Notes under the pieces: generated by a model
What the model saw: the letters and a program-made list of their open reading frames with translations, nothing else
Told to the model about the DNA's origin: nothing
The model's database searches: none
Source of the DNA: Bactrocera neohumeralis
Lineage: Eukaryota; Arthropoda; Insecta; Diptera; Tephritidae
DNA: 64,000 nucleotides
Reading direction: 5' to 3'
Assembly: GCF_024586455.1 (NCBI RefSeq)
Contig: NC_065921.1
Coordinates: 82,954,163-83,018,162, forward strand
In this document: positions 39,901 through 44,779 of the stretch, piece by piece
Numbering within the stretch: the stretch's first letter is position 1
How the letters are laid out: each line of letters begins with the position of its first letter
Translations under genes and position numbers: made by a program

Positions 39901-41212
39901 CAAGATATCTCGTTAATTGAGAAACCTTTCCATACAAGCACTTGATTCCGATCGTACAATTTGTATGGCAGCTATATGCTATAGTGATCCGATCTGAACA
40001 AATTTATCGGAGATTACACCAAGGATATAGACAATGCTCCATGCCGAATTTGGTGAAGATATCTCGTCAATTGAGAAAGCTTTTCATACAAGCACTTCGT
40101 TCCGAACGTTCAATTTGTATGGCAGCTATATGCTATGGTGGTCCAAAATCGGCGGTTTTGACAAGTCAGTAGTTACTTGAAGAGAAAAGAACGTGTGGAA
40201 AATTTCAGCTCGATATCTCAAAAACTGAAGGACTAGTTCGCATATATAAAGACGGGCATGGCTAAATCGACTCGAGCTCGTCATGCTGATCATTTATAAA
40301 GGGTGATCCAGGCCTTAGAGCAAAACATTACGCGTGGCATTCGCCAGTTACCAGTCGAAATGCTCGAACGAGTCATCGAAAATAGGACTCCAACATTTGA
40401 AAAAGATAATACATTCAAAAAAATAAATGTCAAATAATGTTCTTTCGATTGATAATAAGTATTCCCCATTAAATTTGAAGTTTCTGGGTTTTTTCCTTCT
40501 AGCTTTGCAAACTTTGTGGCAAATTTAATATATTCTGTTTAGAGTATAAAAATTGGAAATTTCGACAATTTTTCCAAAAACAAGATTATTATTTAAAAAA
40601 TCACACTTACGGCCATGTGCCCGAACGTCGACGACGTGTTGTTGCCGTAAAGTAATTACAGTTGGGATCGTCATCCAGCAGGCGCGACGACAAGCGTCCA
40701 CCTGCCGCGCACCACTTGCGGCTCTTGTGTTGCACTTTAGGGTGGCCATTGTCCAGCAGATCATCATCGTCGAAATGCAAATTCAAATGCTGTAATTTGT
40801 CGGTGAGTTCAACACAATTGCCATTCAACACATCTGTGACACATTTACTACTGCTTTGAGCATTACGCTCCGGGCTGGAGCGTGTCAACGTGCTTAAACC
40901 ACCGTCAAGCGTTTGTTGTGTTTGCTGTTGTTGTCGTTCACCACTTTGCTGCTGTGTTTTTGTTGACTTTTGCTGCTGTTTCTGCTTCTGCGCAGCGTTT
41001 CGTGAACGCGCTGTGGCTTTCGGCGCTGCTTGAAAACTATCCATACGCGCATGTTGTTGTTGTATGGTGTGATGATGATGATGATGATGATGCTGTTGAT
41101 AGGCCGATAGGCAATTCGTGGTAGCGCCACCCCAGGCCAACTTGTAATTGAGCCGTTCCTCGAGGCGACTTTTGTGCAAAGTGGCCAGATCAATGTCCGA
41201 CAGGCAGGTCAT
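17462..41212 (-). CDS. NADK: NAD kinase gene, distal-start isoform (six coding exons)
   Basis: Encodes NAD kinase, which phosphorylates NAD to NADP using ATP; animal enzymes of this type are cytosolic. Joining 41212-40611, 20100-20017, 18878-18645, 18562-18190, 18126-17869 and 17764-17462 gives 1,854 bases, i.e. 617 residues plus stop, with every junction in frame and GT/AG borders. Family motifs are all present: LGGDGT (residues 323-328), LNEVVIDRG (433-441), GDG (463-465) and the STPTGSTAYA loop (469-478). The body matches the animal NADK family throughout, including RTRSLNAPSP before the catalytic domain and the SFRPIVVPAGVELK and CLHWNVRKKQ segments near the C-terminus. The first 200 residues are Gln/His-rich and probably disordered. 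The first intron is 20.5 kb and full of transposons and tRNA genes. The splice model is inferred; no transcript evidence is available. Confidence 0.9.
17765..17868 (-). other. NADK: NAD kinase intron, 104 bp, with TA-rich microsatellite
   Basis: The donor is GTATGT just after VELK. The intron contains an ATATATATAAGTATATATG simple repeat at about 17,810-17,840. Confidence 0.85.
17869..18126 (-). CDS. NADK: NAD kinase exon, catalytic core
   Basis: Starts in phase 0 with VLNEVVIDRGPSPYLSN, carrying the conserved Asn-Glu of the family, then LFLDGKYITSVQGDG. The nucleotide-binding loop IVSTPTGSTAYAVAAGASM follows, then HPSVPAIMVTPICPHSLSFR and PIVVPAGVELK. It encodes residues 432-517 of the long form. 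The donor at 17,868-17,867 is GTATGT, also phase 0. The segment is colinear with the family and shows no frame break. Confidence 0.94.
18127..18189 (-). other. NADK: NAD kinase 63-bp stop-free intron
   Basis: The donor is GTGCGT after …NIL and the acceptor TTTTACAG comes before VLNEVV. Length is 63 bases, a multiple of three, with no stop codon in the reading frame, so a retained intron would insert 21 residues. I call it an intron because the inserted residues are not part of the conserved family sequence and both splice borders are sound. Confidence 0.72.
18190..18562 (-). CDS. NADK: NAD kinase exon with GGDGT motif
   Basis: The acceptor is CACAG before A-GAT (Lys-Asp across the junction). 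The exon reads DGRDDLTDRIDFIVCLGGDG then TLLYASLLFQ, PPVMAFHLGSLGFLTPFEFE and the HAALTLRSRLRC segment. GGDGT lies at 18,513-18,499 and is the ATP/NAD-binding signature. After RSRLRCVIYRK comes a variable, polar stretch of about 45 residues rich in Ser, Asn, Asp and Glu, as in the same position of animal homologues. It encodes residues 307-431 and ends in phase 0 at …STNIL. Confidence 0.93.
18645..18878 (-). CDS. NADK: NAD kinase exon, start of conserved domain
   Basis: The acceptor AG is at 18,880-18,879. The Met codon is split (AT|G), then QIQDPASQRLTWYKPPLTVL and VIKKVRDS, followed by the VQLVEWLVQEKHMVVWVE helix-strand region and KNIKEKLVTFK. It encodes residues 229-306 plus two bases of 307. 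QDPASQRLTW is one of the most conserved blocks of animal NAD kinases. The donor is GTGAGT at 18,644. Confidence 0.93.
18879..20016 (-). other. NADK: NAD kinase intron, 1,138 bp, with an antisense transposon
   Basis: Bounded by GTAAGT (20,016) and TTGCAG. Most of it is the plus-strand mariner-like element at 19,060-19,925, inserted antisense to the gene. Confidence 0.85.
19060..19925 (+). mobile_element. IS630/Tc1/mariner-type element (group A), 5'-truncated
   Basis: An open frame from 19,214 to 19,879 (221 codons) reads WDEEQPEEIQELPFHPEK, ENVTVNGDRYRATI, WFQEDGATSHTSHQTMDL, then GPVDWPPRSCEITPFDFF and VKSKVYAGNP. Asp codons at 19,514 and 19,640 are separated by 41 residues. The first catalytic Asp (GAT at 19,264) sits in another frame, so the enzyme is broken. 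A recognisable 3' terminal sequence (AAGAAAGTGGGGAACCTCGA…GGATCACTC) ends near 19,925. The 5' terminus is missing; coding similarity begins only near 19,085. The long surviving frame suggests a relatively young copy. Related copies are at 38.4 and 40.3 kb. Confidence 0.87.
20017..20100 (-). CDS. NADK: NAD kinase exon, first exon common to both isoforms
   Basis: An 84-base exon between CTATTTACAG and GTAAGT. It encodes RTRSLNAPSPFQQFGPCGRI then MKNQAMV. The RTRSL motif precedes the catalytic domain in animal NAD kinases. It begins with the third base of a codon, so it accepts any upstream exon ending with two spare bases. Both candidate first exons do (…TGG CC| and …TTA AG|), giving Pro-Arg-Thr-Arg or Arg-Arg-Thr-Arg at the junction. 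Confidence 0.9.
20340..21330 (+). mobile_element. Non-LTR retrotransposon fragment with RNase H domain
   Basis: Reads TDGSKLVDGVGARIYY near 20,368-20,420 (the first Asp of RNase H), then 'KAITSQRIV.DNVLWSREAV' near 20,550-20,610, then HMYWVPSQKAVPGEEIANEI near 20,645-20,705 (the W-P-H-G-N-x-x-A-D type end of RNase H, here with changes). Downstream pieces such as 'KRVAQKYTKCLHTLD' (near 21,160) and 'MIRILTGHTP' (near 21,220) belong to the C-terminal tail. Stops and frameshifts occur throughout. It resembles I/LOA-like elements that carry RNase H; the clade is not certain. Confidence 0.8.
21480..21960 (-). mobile_element. Non-LTR retrotransposon fragment, end of RNase H and Cys/His tail, opposite orientation
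   Basis: The minus-strand frame 21,916-21,491 reads GIAGNELADDLARTTAYT (end of RNase H), then YNFSKFNYIINLFRDKLRLL, GHCKLKKHLYNMGLA and CANCRLCEGEPEIPKHLPN, a Cys-rich tail typical of RNase H-bearing elements. It lies tail to tail with the 20.3-21.3 kb fragment. Confidence 0.82.
21965..22405 (+). mobile_element. Family 1 non-LTR retrotransposon, 3' end
   Basis: Contains the family 1 C-terminal segment in pieces: 'KTKLYKSFIILVLLYGAEAW' near 22,050-22,110, a RKVLRKIYGPL-like segment near 22,130, a VQRIKKQRLRWRGHLVRMDE segment near 22,210-22,280 and a 'NDWRAVV'-like end near 22,385. It is aligned with 31,640-32,345 and 34,815-35,035 and is decayed. Confidence 0.85.
22406..23020. other. Intronic sequence without a recognised feature
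   Basis: Short open frames only. There is no repeat I recognise. Confidence 0.5.
23021..23211 (-). CDS. NADK: NAD kinase, proximal alternative first coding exon
   Basis: The Met codon at 23,211-23,209 opens MFPIHRRHQELLLDAVPLKR, then TAIDLKEFNNDIIADNGFHA, YNGETVLEQLSLADKITADC and RTLR. It ends with two spare bases before GTTAAA, matching the phase of the exon at 20,100 and giving …RTLR|RTRSLN. This isoform is 480 residues. The composition is balanced, unlike the distal exon, and codon use looks coding. Upstream bases are AT-rich, UTR-like sequence with no good acceptor, which favours a true first exon. I do not recognise a targeting signal. The donor is suboptimal, so the exon itself is well supported but the exact splice is less certain. 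Confidence 0.75.
23212..23450 (-). promoter_or_regulatory. NADK: Candidate 5' UTR and promoter of proximal NAD kinase isoform
   Basis: The minus strand upstream of the Met codon shows a CAACAACAACAA stretch near 23,350 and, near 23,405, GTTCAGCG, a weak match to the insect initiator. An AT-rich AAATATAATAG lies about 20 bases further upstream. These are weak motif matches in AT-rich DNA and do not establish a start site. Confidence 0.28.
23451..24385. other. Non-coding sequence upstream of the proximal first exon
   Basis: Less AT-rich than the surroundings at 23,520-23,900, with several short overlapping open frames on both strands. It could hold UTR or regulatory DNA. No motif is decisive. 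Confidence 0.4.
24391..24500 (+). mobile_element. Non-LTR 3' tail fragment (CCGGAACG repeat), diverged
   Basis: Shares 'ataaccggaacg', 'caaggactgccaactcggca' and 'aaaattattcaaggaaaatg' with better copies at 31,310-31,442 and 61,612-61,708. Those copies end in (CAA)n, as non-LTR 3' ends do. Confidence 0.6.
24536..24608 (-). tRNA. tRNA-Lys (anticodon CTT)
   Basis: The 73-base cloverleaf reads on the minus strand from GCCCGGCTAGCTCAGTCGGT. The anticodon arm GAGACTCTTAATCTC has loop CTCTTAA with anticodon CTT, and the T arm is GTGGGTTCGAGCCCCAC. The acceptor stem GCCCGGC pairs with GTTGGGC with one G·T. The A box (TAGCTCAGTCGG) and B box (GGTTCGAGCCC) are intact. A T6 run follows about ten bases downstream (24,528-24,523), a pol III terminator. 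It lies inside the 20.5-kb NAD kinase intron on the same strand as the gene. Confidence 0.97.
24840..25345 (+). mobile_element. Mariner-type transposase fragment (group B), C-terminal half, decayed
   Basis: Pieces in order: 'ERYDTMLTDFF' near 24,925-24,960, a FQQDGALS-like segment near 24,990-25,015 (second catalytic Asp), 'FEKDPVKWSS' near 25,075-25,100, a LKSKVYAN segment near 25,145-25,165 and then LEELEDNIQRTIAEIPNEML followed by HRVIES to 25,255. Frameshifts between the pieces make it inactive. No terminal repeats are seen. Confidence 0.8.
25532..25604 (-). tRNA. tRNA-Lys (anticodon CTT), second copy
   Basis: Identical to the copy at 24,536-24,608 over all 73 bases, with the same intact internal A and B boxes. 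The flanks differ, so it is not a recent large duplication. A T5 run at 25,522-25,518 follows as pol III terminator. The two genes are 996 bp apart with a mariner fragment between them. Confidence 0.97.
25740..26040 (+). repeat. Repeat C, full copy
   Basis: Shares long stretches with 63,590-63,840 (reverse complement) and, for its right half, with 51,338-51,490. Landmarks are GAGAAAAACGCTTTTAAAAC, CGGCGCACTTAAC, TCTCGAGCGCATAAG, CAAGGCTGCATCTCTGGAAC, ATTCTGGAGATGTT and CATGTAATCCC-like. The function is unknown; it is probably part of a transposable element. It is followed closely by repeat D. Confidence 0.78.
26150..26465 (+). repeat. Repeat D, copy 2
   Basis: Same order of blocks as 15,690-16,030 (GAACAGTCAAAAA, GCAGTCGCCATTTTGTG, CAACTTTTCTGTAG, TTTTGGTTTTAGATTGCTAG, GAGACCACCCA). 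It lies 110 bp after repeat C. Confidence 0.72.
26691..26793 (+). repeat. Tandem duplication of the tRNA-Asp 5' flank
   Basis: A 39-base segment ending TATAACG..AATATAACGTCCT (26,691-26,729) recurs at 26,754-26,793, where it runs into the tRNA. The duplication includes the first four bases of the mature tRNA. Confidence 0.75.
26790..26861 (+). tRNA. tRNA-Asp (anticodon GTC)
   Basis: A 72-base cloverleaf starting TCCTCGATAGTATAGTGGTC. The anticodon arm is CCCGCCTGTCACGCGGG with anticodon GTC, and the T arm is CCGGGGTTCAATTCCCCG. The acceptor TCCTCGA pairs with TCGGGGA (one T·G) with discriminator G. The A and B boxes are intact. A T8 run ends at 26,879, giving a pol III terminator. It is antisense to NAD kinase, within its large intron. 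Confidence 0.97.
27040..27250 (+). mobile_element. Possible non-LTR 3' end fragment
   Basis: Ends with 'taacctaatctaacctcac' and carries pieces ('DEMFW', 'CDKLK') loosely like the tail of RNase H-bearing elements. The similarity is weak. Confidence 0.25.
27251..28980. other. Non-coding sequence with simple repeats
   Basis: Contains a T-rich repeat of the word TTTTTCG spaced about every 17-20 bases at 27,845-27,945, which creates a false Phe-rich open frame. There is also a palindromic ATACATATGTATA cluster near 28,620-28,675. Around 28,840-28,990 there are short matches to the flank of repeat D. Confidence 0.55.
28985..29650 (+). mobile_element. Non-LTR retrotransposon fragment, RT tail and RNase H start
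   Basis: Reads 'VKYLILDSKLSWKPNIEKRT' then NASIILYCCRG (29,035-29,125), GLSPKVVLWLYNTKVKPI (29,150-29,205), AAKVAVRLRESGFLQEH (29,275-29,330), and the RNase H opening LDGSKLERKAGGGIYYQKLS then INSSFRLPD (29,472-29,560). The order and motifs match RNase H-bearing elements of the type also seen at 20.3 kb. There are several frame breaks. Confidence 0.82.
29651..31284. other. Non-coding sequence, no gene supported
   Basis: 30,333-30,875 is GC-richer and has overlapping short open frames on both strands (for example 30,333-30,578 plus, 30,864-30,553 minus) with Ala/Thr-rich, unrecognised translations. I do not call them genes. Confidence 0.45.
31285..31615 (+). mobile_element. Mariner-type 5' region carrying an inserted non-LTR 3' tail
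   Basis: 'caatagggatggcgg' (31,290) and 'cagtaaggtttgtcatttca' (31,476) are mariner leader sequence also found at 50.8 and 61.6 kb. Between them (31,310-31,442) lies the CCGGAACGGACCCGG tail ending in (CAA)n. After 31,498 the frame reads MLPCTLVQRLAIV and SQVATVRALRA, the N-terminus of a mariner-like transposase. Confidence 0.75.
31640..32345 (+). mobile_element. Family 1 non-LTR retrotransposon, 3' part with internal tandem copies
   Basis: Family 1 C-terminal sequence with pieces 'SEIQRRITPANSSYFGLNRQ' near 31,640-31,690, 'RSKVCSLDEQRPNSA'-like and 'KYQILQVTHHPRS' regions, 'RFRGKVLRKICGPLC' (31,998-32,040), RIKRQRLRWLGHVI (32,119-32,160) and the end near 32,345. The segment beginning TTGAGAAGTAA is present three times (31,691, 31,770, 31,882), an internal amplification. 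It is decayed. Confidence 0.83.
32450..32572 (+). mobile_element. Mariner-type transposase scrap (group B)
   Basis: 'LTPLGYFLWVRQR' near 32,474 (third catalytic Asp position changed), then TYAN-like, then 'LEVLQDNIQRNL' near 32,530-32,568. It matches the end of the 24.8-25.3 kb fragment. Confidence 0.6.
32573..32830 (+). repeat. 154-bp-repeat element, one unit plus 3' module
   Basis: TTTCCATACAAGCACTT, then TTTGTATGGCAGCTGTAGCT (32,610), then the post-array module 'gagcagcttcttgacgagaaaagaacg' (shown in words: GAGCAGCTTCTTG then GAGAAAAGAACG), AAAAATCACTGA, ATACAGACGGAAATAGCTAA and a GTTACAAATTTC end. It is the same module as at 40,165-40,290 and 55,098-55,235. Confidence 0.75.
32880..33300 (+). 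mobile_element. Mariner transposase C-terminal fragment
   Basis: The frame ending at 33,261 reads KKWLADERFHLTEGLKIETN, DYFEGLETTHYRN and MLEHRYYKCLTLD. This is the C-terminal block of the mariner type whose N-terminus is at 1-325 (KKWLAGKRF…ETEAYF…KLEHRWxKCI in the family). Upstream pieces are scrambled. Confidence 0.75.
33301..34800. other. Non-coding sequence, no gene seen
   Basis: TATG/CATA microsatellites near 33,715-33,750 and 33,900-33,930, and GTGTGTGTGTG near 33,989. No coding support. Confidence 0.55.
34815..35035 (+). mobile_element. Family 1 non-LTR retrotransposon, 3' tail
   Basis: 'WLGYVVRMNKNIPALKVFD' near 34,825-34,880, GRGRPPLR near 34,905-34,930, then the 'RWRRTWLHLESPI' region and a terminal 'RAVVNYNRVSGVKK' up to 35,050. 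Very similar to 32,130-32,345. Confidence 0.85.
35249..35880 (+). repeat. Tandem repeat of about 175-205 bp, three to four copies
   Basis: Units begin with TTGTCTAA at 35,310, 35,515 and 35,690, with a partial one near 35,249. They contain GAATACTTTCGAAAATATTA-type and CATATCGAAG cores and purine-rich GGGAAATT blocks. Apparent open frames here on both strands are by-products of the repeat. Confidence 0.82.
35952..36391. mobile_element. Foldback/MITE with about 125-bp inverted arms
   Basis: The left arm (35,952-36,080) and the reverse complement of the right arm (36,262-36,391) share CATTAGAGC(G/T)GGTC at the tip and GGAAATGTTCTA in the middle. They also share an ACT(A/C)TG-GCCTC-type block and TCGAGTCAG(C/T)GATTTTTAA at the inner end. 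The spacer is about 180 bp. No open frame and no clear target-site duplication. Confidence 0.8.
36392..36800. other. Non-coding sequence
   Basis: No feature recognised. Confidence 0.45.
36806..37017. repeat. A-rich tract
   Basis: About 210 bases of A runs broken by TTAAA/TTTAAA words, including an uninterrupted run of more than 20 A at about 36,886-36,909. The sequence may be unreliable here. Confidence 0.9.
37018..37925. other. Non-coding sequence
   Basis: 37,560-37,900 is less AT-rich, with GAGAGAGCAAG-type purine repeats near 37,730-37,815. No gene. Confidence 0.45.
37929..38000 (+). tRNA. tRNA-Asp (anticodon GTC), second copy
   Basis: Same 72 bases as the gene at 26,790-26,861: anticodon GTC in arm CCCGCCTGTCACGCGGG, intact A and B boxes. 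A T9 run at about 38,022-38,030 serves as terminator. It is 11.1 kb from the first copy, with different flanks, and lies in the large NAD kinase intron, antisense to it. Confidence 0.97.
38001..38424. other. AT-rich intronic sequence
   Basis: No feature apart from T runs near 38,250. Confidence 0.5.
38425..39395 (+). mobile_element. IS630/Tc1/mariner-type element (group A), decayed copy with both ends
   Basis: The left end GGGTGATCCAAGTAGAGTTA near 38,427 corresponds to the inverted end of this group. The right end is AAGTTTCTGTGTTTTTCTTT then AAGAAAGTAGGGAACCTCG, near 39,350-39,395. Coding pieces are 'ILFSDEAHFWLNGYVNKQ' (38,733-38,785, with the first catalytic Asp), 'YVTVNGDRYSARITVYLV' (38,898-38,953), GDIKFQQDGVTSHTSHQSMD (38,975-39,040, second Asp) and 'VIRQLPVEMLERV' (39,190-39,225). 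A short segment near 38,560-38,610 is repeated near 38,690-38,740 ('GSxKxFxExxLFRAKFCSAx'), an internal duplication. Confidence 0.83.
39720..40548 (+). repeat. 154-bp-repeat element, three units, with nested mariner derivative
   Basis: The 5' module (AACCTTAATTTCAGTTGGAC … CATACCC) is at 39,720-39,770. TTTGTATGGCAGCTATATGC occurs at 39,806, 39,960 and 40,114 (154 bp each). The 3' module (GAGAAAAGAACGTG … TGGCTAAATCGACTCGAGCT … CATTTATAAA) runs to about 40,300 and resumes after the mariner insertion as CTTTGCAAACTTTGTGGCAA … GTTTAGAGTAT, ending near 40,548. Confidence 0.85.
40301..40490 (+). mobile_element. Internally deleted mariner-like element (group A)
   Basis: Left end GGGTGATCCA (as at 38,427) is fused directly to C-terminal coding sequence ('ALEQNITRGIRQLPVEMLER' then VIENRT, 40,313-40,390), ending with TTTGAAGTTTCTGGG near 40,490. 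All catalytic residues are deleted. Confidence 0.75.
40611..41212 (-). CDS. NADK: NAD kinase, distal first coding exon
   Basis: The Met codon at 41,212-41,210 opens MTCLSDIDLATLHKSRLEER. A run of eight His (near residues 41-48), Gln-rich and Arg/Lys-Gln stretches (about 62-105), a Ser/Arg segment, an acidic FDDDDLLDNG (about 147-156) and a basic TTRRRRSGTWP end follow. Two hundred codons plus two bases end at a GTAAGT donor (40,610), in the right phase for the common exon at 20,100. No domain is recognised. The extension is probably disordered and regulatory rather than catalytic, and CAT/CAG-type codon runs make its length likely to vary between individuals. The open frame, good donor and phase fit support a real exon; expression is unproven. 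Confidence 0.82.
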
Positions 41213-41280
41213 TGTGATTTGATAACGAATCGGCGGCTATTGTTGTTGATTTATTTGTATATATTTTGTATTATTTGTTG
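41213..41280 (-). promoter_or_regulatory. NADK: Candidate 5' UTR of distal NAD kinase exon
   Basis: The minus strand just before the Met codon (TATCAAATCACA-ATG) has A at -3, as in good fly start contexts, with AT- and CAA-rich sequence further out. No core promoter is seen. Confidence 0.35.
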
Positions 41281-41835
41281 TTTTGTAACTTCTGTTATTG
41301 CTTGCACTTAAGCGCACATAAGTTTTTGTTTTGTATTTTTCAAATTGTTTACTTAATTTATTATTTATATATTTATTTTACACTGATATGTAATGTCGGT
41401 TGCGTTGGCACTTTAATGTTCCAATTAAATGCAATTTTATTAAATAGCAGTTACTTGCTTATACAATGTATTTGTTGTTGGGTCAATATGCACGTAGAAA
41501 ATAAGCTAAATTACGATTTTATTTTAATTTATATTCATATACATACATATGTACATATTTTTTTATACATAGGTGGTACATATGTACATATATAAATATG
41601 TATGTATGTCGATTCTGTAAGTGCTCGTCTAGCTGCGTATTTTTTTCATTTATCGTGCATGTGAATACTGTCAGGTGGTTCTTATTTAGTAGTTGGCGGC
41701 ATAGAATGATTTATGAGTGCGAAGTTGATTACTCTATCTCTATATAGTATAGTGCAAGTCATTTAATATTTAATAGACGGAAATTAGTTCCATATATTTT
41801 TATAGTAGATTGGAAGTGTACTTGTAAAAAAGGGA
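41281..41835. other. Non-coding sequence upstream of distal exon
   Basis: ATATGTACATA/TATGTATG microsatellite near 41,535-41,610. Nothing else recognised. Confidence 0.5.
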
Positions 41836-41839
41836 AAGG

Positions 41840-42515
41840 GAAAATGAGAGCTGACCTTTTGATTTTGGTCGGTTAGTTTGTATGGCAGATATATGCTATA
41901 GTAGTCCGATCTGAACCATTTCGTCGGAGATTGTAGCGTTACCTTGGACAATGCATCACGTCAAATTTTGTTAAGATATCTAATCAATTAAAATAGTTTT
42001 TCATACAAGGACTTAAATTTGATCGATCAGTTTGTATGGCAGCTATATGCTATAGTTGTACGAACTGAACAATTTCTTCAGAGATTGCATTATTACTTTA
42101 GAAAATGATCCTTGCCAAATTTCTTGAAGATATCTCATCAATTAAAAAAGTTTTCCATACAAGTATTTGATTTTGAGCGATCAGTTTGTATGGCAGCTAT
42201 ATGCTATAGTAGTCCGATCTGAACCAATTCGTCGGAGATTGTAGCGTTGTCTTGCCCAATAATATGTACGTAATTTCATGAAGTTACCTCAACAAACAAA
42301 AAAATGTTCCATACAAGGACTTAACTTTGGTCGACCAGTTTGTATGGGAGCTATAGGCCATAGTAGTCCGATCTGAACAATTTCTTCTGTGATTGCGTTA
42401 TTACCTTAGAAAATTATCCTTGCGAAATTTCGTTAAGGTATCTCTTCAAATAAAAAGTTTTCCATATAAGAACTTTATTATGATCGAGCAGTTTGTATGA
42501 CAGCTAAGAAAAATG
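41840..42515 (+). repeat. 154-bp tandem array, five units, no end modules
   Basis: TTTGTATGGCA starts at 41,877, 42,031, 42,185 and 42,339, and a last changed one at 42,491 (spacings 154, 154, 154, 152). Each unit continues with GCTATATGCTATAGT-GTCCGATCTGAAC, a 'TCGGAGATTG' segment, an AAATTTCGT-AAGATATCTC segment and TTTTCCATACAAGGACTT. Confidence 0.9.
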
Positions 42516-44030
42516 GCTGTGCAACAGCGACCTTTTAGGAATGATGTTAATTTTCCACAATCTTTTTGAAAGTCAAAGCGGAAAATCGAAAAAATATGGC
42601 AATTCTCCAAAGTGCGAAACATATTTATTAATGCAAATCAACACAGCCAGATTTTGTGGCATGCAATAAATGCATTAAAGCATAGCTGTAAAATTTTCTA
42701 CGAATAACAAACACATACAAGGCTAACAAAAACAAGAAAAATTAATAAAAAAAAAAAAAATAAACAAAATAAAAATTAATAAAAAAAATTAAAAAATTAA
42801 ATAAATATTAATAAAAAAAATTAAAAATAAAAATAACAAAAAAGGAAAAAAAATATGAAAATTTAATTAAATAAAATTTAAAAAACAAAATAAAAAAATA
42901 TAAAAAAAATAAATGGAATTATAATAAAATAAAAAAGGTTAAATTAGAATATAATAAAAAATATAAAAATTATAGTAAAATAAAAGACAAAGATAGGAAA
43001 AATTAATACACAAAATAATAATAAAATATGAAAAAAAATAATAATAATATAAAAAATAAAATAAAATAAGTATTAATATAAAAACTAAAAATAATATAAA
43101 AATATAAAAAAAAAAATTATAATGAAATAAAAAATATGAAAATTTATAAAAAATTAAAAAGCTTAAAATAATAAAATAATAACCAAAATAAATAAATACA
43201 TTGAAAAACTAACTGCAAATAACCACAAAAAGCAGTTCATGCCGCCACCGCAGCAATGCTAAGCACAAAAATGAAAGTAAAAGCGTCAAAAAGAAAAATA
43301 TGCATTATGAAACAGACAAAAAATAACAATAAAAAATAAATAAAAATTAAAAGAAACTTGAAATGCACATTATGTTGCATGCAACCACTGTGTATATGCA
43401 CCATATACTCGTGCCACATTCCAGGCGACAATAAAACGACAACTGTAACAAGCGCAACAACAACGAGCACAACGACAACAATAGCAGCAACAGCAATATG
43501 AATGAAGACAACTGCAACAATAAGCAGCAACAGCTACATAAATGAACTGAGGCAACACAATTGTGTCACAGATGCCAACAGCTGCCACTAGTTGCAACGA
43601 GGAAGCCAAGAATTGAAAGTGAAAAATCATGTATGTGAGCATGTGTGTATGTGTGAGTGTATGCAATAAGTGGCGGCGTGCGAAAAAACTGCTCAGAAAT
43701 AGCACATCGAGCAGAGCTTAGAGCAACAAGTGCAGTATAAATACATATGTGTATGTATATATTTAAGTATATGTATACAAAACAGTTATAAATATGTATT
43801 TACATTACAAAAATGTCAAAATTGCAAAAAACACTAAAGAAATTGTTAAATAATCCCATCAAGCGTGAACGCTCGACTTGGTCCGGGTAGAGCTTAGGCA
43901 TTTTTATACACAAGAAAACAAAGGAAAAGAGAATGTGTGAAGATTTTATGTATGTTTACAACATGTATGAGACGAATGAAAGCGAATGTTTGTAATACAT
44001 AACCTTGATCTGCTTAAACAGAAAAAAATA
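42516..44030. other. Non-coding; A-rich tract then CAA/CAG-rich sequence
   Basis: 42,725-43,200 is almost pure A/T with AATAAA-type words. 43,240-43,560 is rich in ACAACAGCAACA and gives false Val/Cys-rich frames on the minus strand. No gene. Confidence 0.6.
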
Positions 44031-44215
44031 ATAATAATAAAAAATGGACAACAAAAAGAAGAAAAAATTAAAAAAAAATATTAAAAAAAGTTAAAAAAAA
44101 ATATTAAAAAAAAATATTAAAAAAAAAATATTAAAAAAAATTAAAATTAAAAAATAAAAAATAAATATAAAAAAATTCAAAAAATATATAAAAAAATCAA
44201 AAAAAAGTCCCAAAA
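44031..44215. repeat. A-rich tract with TTAAAAAA periodicity
   Basis: The word ATATTAAAAAAAA is repeated at intervals of about 13-15 bases. Confidence 0.85.
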
Positions 44216-44779
44216 AAATTCAACAAAAATGCCAATAACGCACCTTAAAAGTGTTAAGTAAGATTCATCACAAAATTTGTGGGGAAAACCTCAACCTGTA
44301 GCGAAAAAAATACAAACATTTCATGCTTATAGTATACATCTCATTAACTGCCAAAAGCGGAGTGGATGGCACGTGCGCGAAAAGGTCCCAAGGCGGTAAT
44401 TGTGGTAACAGCAAGTAGCCACAATAAATATTTCTACATACACATATACATATGTATATGTATGTTTGTATGCATGCCAATTAAGATATCGATCAGCATT
44501 ATAATGTATTAACGTAGTATCTAAGGCAATATGCACTCAAATATGCGAGCGGCAATAAATATTTCATTGTGTTAATGAAAGAAAAACACGAATAATTTGA
44601 ACAAAATGCCAATGCGAAGTATGTCGCAGCAAAAATGACCACAAAACTGCAAAAGAAGAAAAATTTTGAGGTTAAAGTGAACACGTGAATAGTTTATTGA
44701 GGCTACGAAATCATTAAAACCAAGTTCAAGGGATGGTGTCACCAAAGGCGTCTATTAAAGTATTTTTTTTGTTGAATTA
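44216..44779. other. Non-coding sequence
   Basis: CATATACATATGTATATGTA palindrome near 44,440-44,462. No feature otherwise. Confidence 0.45.

Noticed and set aside
40882..41193. Additional frames overlapping the distal NAD kinase exon on both strands
   Set aside because: Shadows of the repetitive codons of the real exon (His, Asp and Gln runs in other frames).
41877..42510. Possible tandem tRNA or small-RNA gene cluster at 154-bp spacing
   Set aside because: Units lack A/B boxes, cloverleaf potential and terminators, and they match a dispersed repeat element.
43237..43705. Val- and Cys-rich minus-strand frames
   Set aside because: Translations of CAA/CAG-rich simple sequence. The two frames overlap with no domain.
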